Assembly (NCBI GenBank): GCA_900468285.1
Contig: UBTF01000003.1
Span: 1-64,000, forward strand
From: Hyphomicrobiales bacterium
GTDB lineage: Bacteria; Pseudomonadota; Alphaproteobacteria; Rhizobiales; Rhizobiaceae
Reading direction: 5' to 3'
DNA: 64,000 nucleotides
Both the position numbers and the translations under genes were made by a program. The notes below the pieces were generated by a model that worked only from the letters and a program-made list of their open reading frames with translations, searched no databases and was not told where the DNA came from. Positions 61,220 to 64,000 of the stretch are shown piece by piece (the stretch's first letter is position 1; every line of letters begins with the position of its first letter).

Positions 61220-62239
61220 ATGACCCATGCAAGAACGCCGTCCGGCTTTGCCTCGGCCATTGTTTCCGCCTATCAGATGCGGGGCATGAACCCGCAGGAA
61301 GCGCTTGACGCAGCCGGTCTGACACTTGGTGAACTTCATCCGGACAGCAGGATTACGGCGGACCAGCTTGAGCGCCTCTCAAACCACGCCATGCGGGAGC
61401 TGGACGACGAGGCGCTTGGCTGGTTTTCCAGACGGCTGCCTTGGGGAAGTTACGGCATGTTGTGCCGCGCCTCCCTGCCCTCCGCCACCCTCGGCATAGC
61501 CATCGCGCGCTGGTGCCGCCATCACAACCTCATAGCGCAGGATGTTGAACTCAGCCTCAAAGCCGACAGACATCTGGCTGAGGTTCGGATCGAAGAGAAG
61601 CGCGACCTTGGCATTCTGAGAGAGTTTTGCCTGGTAAGCCTGCTGCGCAATCTGCAGGGTGTGGCCTCCTGGCTCGCCGACACGCGCATACCCCTGATCG
61701 ACGTCGAATTTCCCTTTGCGGCACCGGCCCATGCTGAAAGCTACCGCTATCTGTTCGATGGACCTGCCTCGCTCGGAGCAGAGCTTACCACGCTTCGTTT
61801 CGACGCGGCCTATCTGGCTCTGCCCGTCCTTCGCGATGATGCCGCCCTGAGGCAGATGCTGCGCCGCCCGCTGCCGTTGATGGTGCGCCAGTATCGCCGT
61901 GACCGTCTCCTGTCTCGCGAAATCCTGCGCTTGCTGGGCGATATGCCCGCGGCGAGTGCCGATGAACTGGCCGAGAAGCTGAACCTGTCGACCCGCAGCC
62001 TGCACCGGCACATCAAGCAGGAAGGGACCTCGTTCCAGGCGCTGAAGGATCTTTCGCGCCGCCGTCTGGCGGAACGACTGCTCGCCTCGACACCATGGCC
62101 GATCAAGCGTATCGCACGCGAATGCGGTTTCGACGCCGAGGCAAGTTTTGTGCGGGCATTCAAATCCTGGAGCGGCCAAACCCCACGCGCTTATGCTGTC
62201 AACGCCCGCCAGGGCAGGTCGGTGCACGCCAAGGCGTGA
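61220..62239 (+). CDS. AraC family regulator (OruR/ArgR-like architecture)
   Basis: A 339-residue regulator with an N-terminal arabinose-binding-like domain of the PF12625 type (MNPQEALDAAGLTLGEL, SYRYLFDGPASLGAE) and a C-terminal double helix-turn-helix: LAEKLNLSTRSLHRHIKQEG and IKRIARECGFDAEASFVRAFKSWSGQTP. Start ATG 61220 lies behind AAGGG. Being divergent from liuB and upstream of an acyl-CoA ligase, it probably responds to an isovalerate/leucine-pathway compound. In Pseudomonas the liu genes are controlled by the MerR-type LiuR, so this is a different solution. Confidence 0.85.
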   Translation: MTHARTPSGFASAIVSAYQMRGMNPQEALDAAGLTLGELHPDSRITADQLERLSNHAMRELDDEALGWFSRRLPWGSYGMLCRASLPSATLGIAIARWCRHHNLIAQDVELSLKADRHLAEVRIEEKRDLGILREFCLVSLLRNLQGVASWLADTRIPLIDVEFPFAAPAHAESYRYLFDGPASLGAELTTLRFDAAYLALPVLRDDAALRQMLRRPLPLMVRQYRRDRLLSREILRLLGDMPAASADELAEKLNLSTRSLHRHIKQEGTSFQALKDLSRRRLAERLLASTPWPIKRIARECGFDAEASFVRAFKSWSGQTPRAYAVNARQGRSVHAKA

Positions 62240-62414
62240 AAGCTGCATGGTATCGCGATGCCTCCCTGCAGTTGTCTCAATGCGTCAATTCTTTGGCAGG
62301 ATTTGATGCCTGTTCGCCTATAGCTTTCCCGAAGATCAAGACGCAATCCGGTGGGACGGGGCGCTGATGGGAGGGGACCTGGATGATCGAATTCAATGCC
62401 GCGGTGGTGCGCCA

Positions 62415-63917
62415 ATGCTGCAATCCCGTGTGAGCGACCTGGCCCACAGGGCCGCCCTGAAATTCGGCGAAAAGACCGCATTGACCTTGCCAGGTCTGCG
62501 CTCCCTGAGCTTTCGGGAGATCGATGATCTGGCCGGACGCATGGCTGGCGCATTTGCGGCACGCGGCCTGAAGGCGGGCGACCGGATCGTCCTGCATCTG
62601 CCCAACGGCTGGCAATGGGTGGTTGCCTATCACGCAATAGCCAGGCTGGGTGGGGTCGTCGTGCCTGCAAATTTCCTCCTCAGCGCCGAAGAGGTCTCCT
62701 ATATCGTAGAGGACTCCGAAGCGGCTGCCCTGATCGTTCCGGCGGAACGTCGTGCCTCTTTCAAGACGAGAGCCCAGGTTTACACGCTTGGCGAGGCGCC
62801 GGAGGCCGAAGAACTGACCCGCCTTCTCGACGGTGACTACATGTTACCCGTCGAGCGCAATCCGGAAGACCTCTTTACCATCGGATATACGTCCGGAACG
62901 ACCGGTCGGCCCAAGGGCGCGACCATGAGCCATGAAGGCCTTTTCGCCAGCCTTTCGGGAACCGCCACGATCCACGTCCGCCATGAAGGCGACGCGGTGT
63001 TAACGTCCCTGCCTTTCCCGCATGTTTACGGAAACATCGTCATGAATGCGACGTTTCTGGTCGGTTCGCGGCTGATTACAACGCCGCGCTTCGATGCAGC
63101 TGAGGCGTTGCGCCTCATCGGCGAGGAAAAAGCAACCCTTTTCGAGGGGGTGCCGACCATGTTCTACCAGATGTTGGCCCACCCCAGTATCGGCGATGCC
63201 GACTTGAGCAGTCTGACACGGTGCACCGTCGGCGGCCAGACCATGCCGACCGCCAAGATAAATGCCGTCACAAGCCGCTTTGGATGCCCGCTTCTGGAAC
63301 TGTGGGGCATGACCGAAGTTGCAGGGCCTGCCGTTACCCATTCGCCATACTGGAGCCCGAGACCCGGTTCCATCGGCTTGCCGATGCCCGGCTTTGAGAC
63401 ACGTATTGCGGATCTGGAGGATTCGTCGCGCGACGCAGCACCGGGTGCAGCAGGTGAACTCATGGTGCGCGGCACTATGGTCACCAAGGGCTACTGGCGC
63501 AACGAAGCTGCCACAAAAGAAACCATCAATGCGCATGGCTGGCTTGCGACCGGCGATATTGCACGTGCTGACAAGGACGGTTTCATCTTCATCGTCGACC
63601 GCAAGAAAGACATGATCATTACCGCAGGCTACAACGTCTATCCTGCTGAGCTTGAGCAGGTCATTGCCATGCACCCGTCTGTCGCAATGGTCGCCGTTGC
63701 CGGCACCGCCGACGAGGAGAAGGGCGAAATCGCCCAGGCTTTCGTCGTGCCCCACCGCAATGCGGTCTTGAGTGAAGAAGACCTGATCGCCCACTGCCGC
63801 AAGCATCTGGCATCCTACAAGATTCCGCGAAAAGTCATTTTCGTTGAGGATCTTCCTAAAAACAGCACCGGAAAAATTCTACGCCGTTCGCTTCGAGAAG
63901 CTCAGGCAAGCGTCTGA
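62415..63917 (+). CDS. AMP-forming acyl-CoA ligase
   Basis: A 500-residue member of the ANL superfamily. P-loop TIGYTSGTTGRPKGA, ELWGMTEVAGPA, GWLATGDIARADKDGFIFIVDRKKDMI and the catalytic C-terminal lysine in LPKNSTGKILRR are all intact. It activates a carboxylic acid with ATP and CoA; isovalerate or another branched or short-chain acid would suit the neighbouring pathway (inference). The start is uncertain: ATG 62415 gives the usual N-terminus; ATG 62367 adds 16 residues. A well-placed GGGAGGGG precedes another ATG (62383) in a different frame that ends after 16 codons. Confidence 0.87.
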   Translation: MLQSRVSDLAHRAALKFGEKTALTLPGLRSLSFREIDDLAGRMAGAFAARGLKAGDRIVLHLPNGWQWVVAYHAIARLGGVVVPANFLLSAEEVSYIVEDSEAAALIVPAERRASFKTRAQVYTLGEAPEAEELTRLLDGDYMLPVERNPEDLFTIGYTSGTTGRPKGATMSHEGLFASLSGTATIHVRHEGDAVLTSLPFPHVYGNIVMNATFLVGSRLITTPRFDAAEALRLIGEEKATLFEGVPTMFYQMLAHPSIGDADLSSLTRCTVGGQTMPTAKINAVTSRFGCPLLELWGMTEVAGPAVTHSPYWSPRPGSIGLPMPGFETRIADLEDSSRDAAPGAAGELMVRGTMVTKGYWRNEAATKETINAHGWLATGDIARADKDGFIFIVDRKKDMIITAGYNVYPAELEQVIAMHPSVAMVAVAGTADEEKGEIAQAFVVPHRNAVLSEEDLIAHCRKHLASYKIPRKVIFVEDLPKNSTGKILRRSLREAQASV

Positions 63918-63976
63918 CGGCGCTTTGCCTTCATCACTATGTGCGCGTCCATGCGCGGGGAATGGGAGGTTCCATC

Positions 63977-64000
63977 ATGTCCGTGAATTTCAATGCAGAC
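63977..64000 (+). CDS. First codons of a further gene (cut by the window end)
   Basis: ATG 63977 follows GGGAGG at proper distance, 59 bases after the ligase stop, and reads MSVNFNAD before the window ends. It is likely co-transcribed with the ligase. An acyl-CoA dehydrogenase such as isovaleryl-CoA dehydrogenase would complete the leucine pathway, but eight residues do not allow a call. Confidence 0.6.

Noticed and set aside
1-64000. tRNA, rRNA, CRISPR, insertion sequence, phage or integron features
   Set aside because: No cloverleaf with conserved loops, no transposase or integrase, no regularly spaced repeats and no terminal inverted repeats were found by eye.

Overview
The window is about 64 kb of chromosomal DNA from an alphaproteobacterium. 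Gene content and local gene order suggest the Hyphomicrobiales, most likely a Brucella/Ochrobactrum-type or related rhizobial organism. The signs are a NodD-type LysR regulator with nod-box-like operators, an iron-sulfur (6-4) photolyase of the Agrobacterium PhrB type, a fused dehydroshikimate dehydratase, and tightly packed catabolic operons with ATGA overlaps. This placement is inference; no database search was possible. I saw no rRNA, tRNA, CRISPR array, insertion sequence or phage gene.

Region by region. 1-7.9 kb is malonate use: a partial acetyl-CoA synthetase and a MatC malonate carrier on the minus strand, divergent from mdcACDEGBH, a biotin-independent malonate decarboxylase with all its cofactor-building and loading enzymes. 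7.9-14.4 kb holds an MFS transporter and two CocE/NonD-type hydrolases around a NodD-like regulator; one nod-box-like sequence lies beside the regulator and first hydrolase, and another lies ahead of the second hydrolase. 14.5-22.4 kb is the kdp potassium-uptake operon, with kdpF and one more tiny membrane protein too short for usual gene finding. 22.5-24.1 kb is the photolyase. 24.4-31.1 kb is a quinate/shikimate module: an ABC importer, a QsuD-type dehydrogenase, a TetR regulator, and a dehydroshikimate dehydratase fused to an HPPD-like domain. Two copies of one operator-like sequence tie it together. 31.1-32.4 kb is a COG5368/GH144-type glucanase.

32.5-39.6 kb is a 5-oxoproline-type cluster (NRAMP-like transporter, PxpA, DUF1445 protein, fused PxpB-PxpC) with a biotin carboxylase-BCCP protein in the same operon, and a divergent GntR regulator. 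Together the last two enzymes have every part of a urea-carboxylase-like biotin enzyme. 39.7-45.8 kb holds pdxY, a beta carbonic anhydrase, an MltB-like lytic transglycosylase, asd, a candidate structured RNA with its own promoter and terminator, and an MHS-family transporter with a large inserted loop. 45.9-49.1 kb is an arsenic operon (arsR, an apparent arsN2-like remnant, thioredoxin-type arsC, acr3, glutaredoxin-type arsC, arsH). 49.4-54.5 kb is a GntR-controlled sugar-type ABC importer. 54.9-64 kb has a TetR regulator and the leucine/isovalerate operon liuBCDE, divergent from an AraC regulator, an acyl-CoA ligase and the first codons of another gene.

Taken together this is an accessory catabolic region. 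Most modules pair a transporter with degradation enzymes and a dedicated, usually divergent regulator, and they feed acetyl-CoA, protocatechuate or glutamate into central metabolism.
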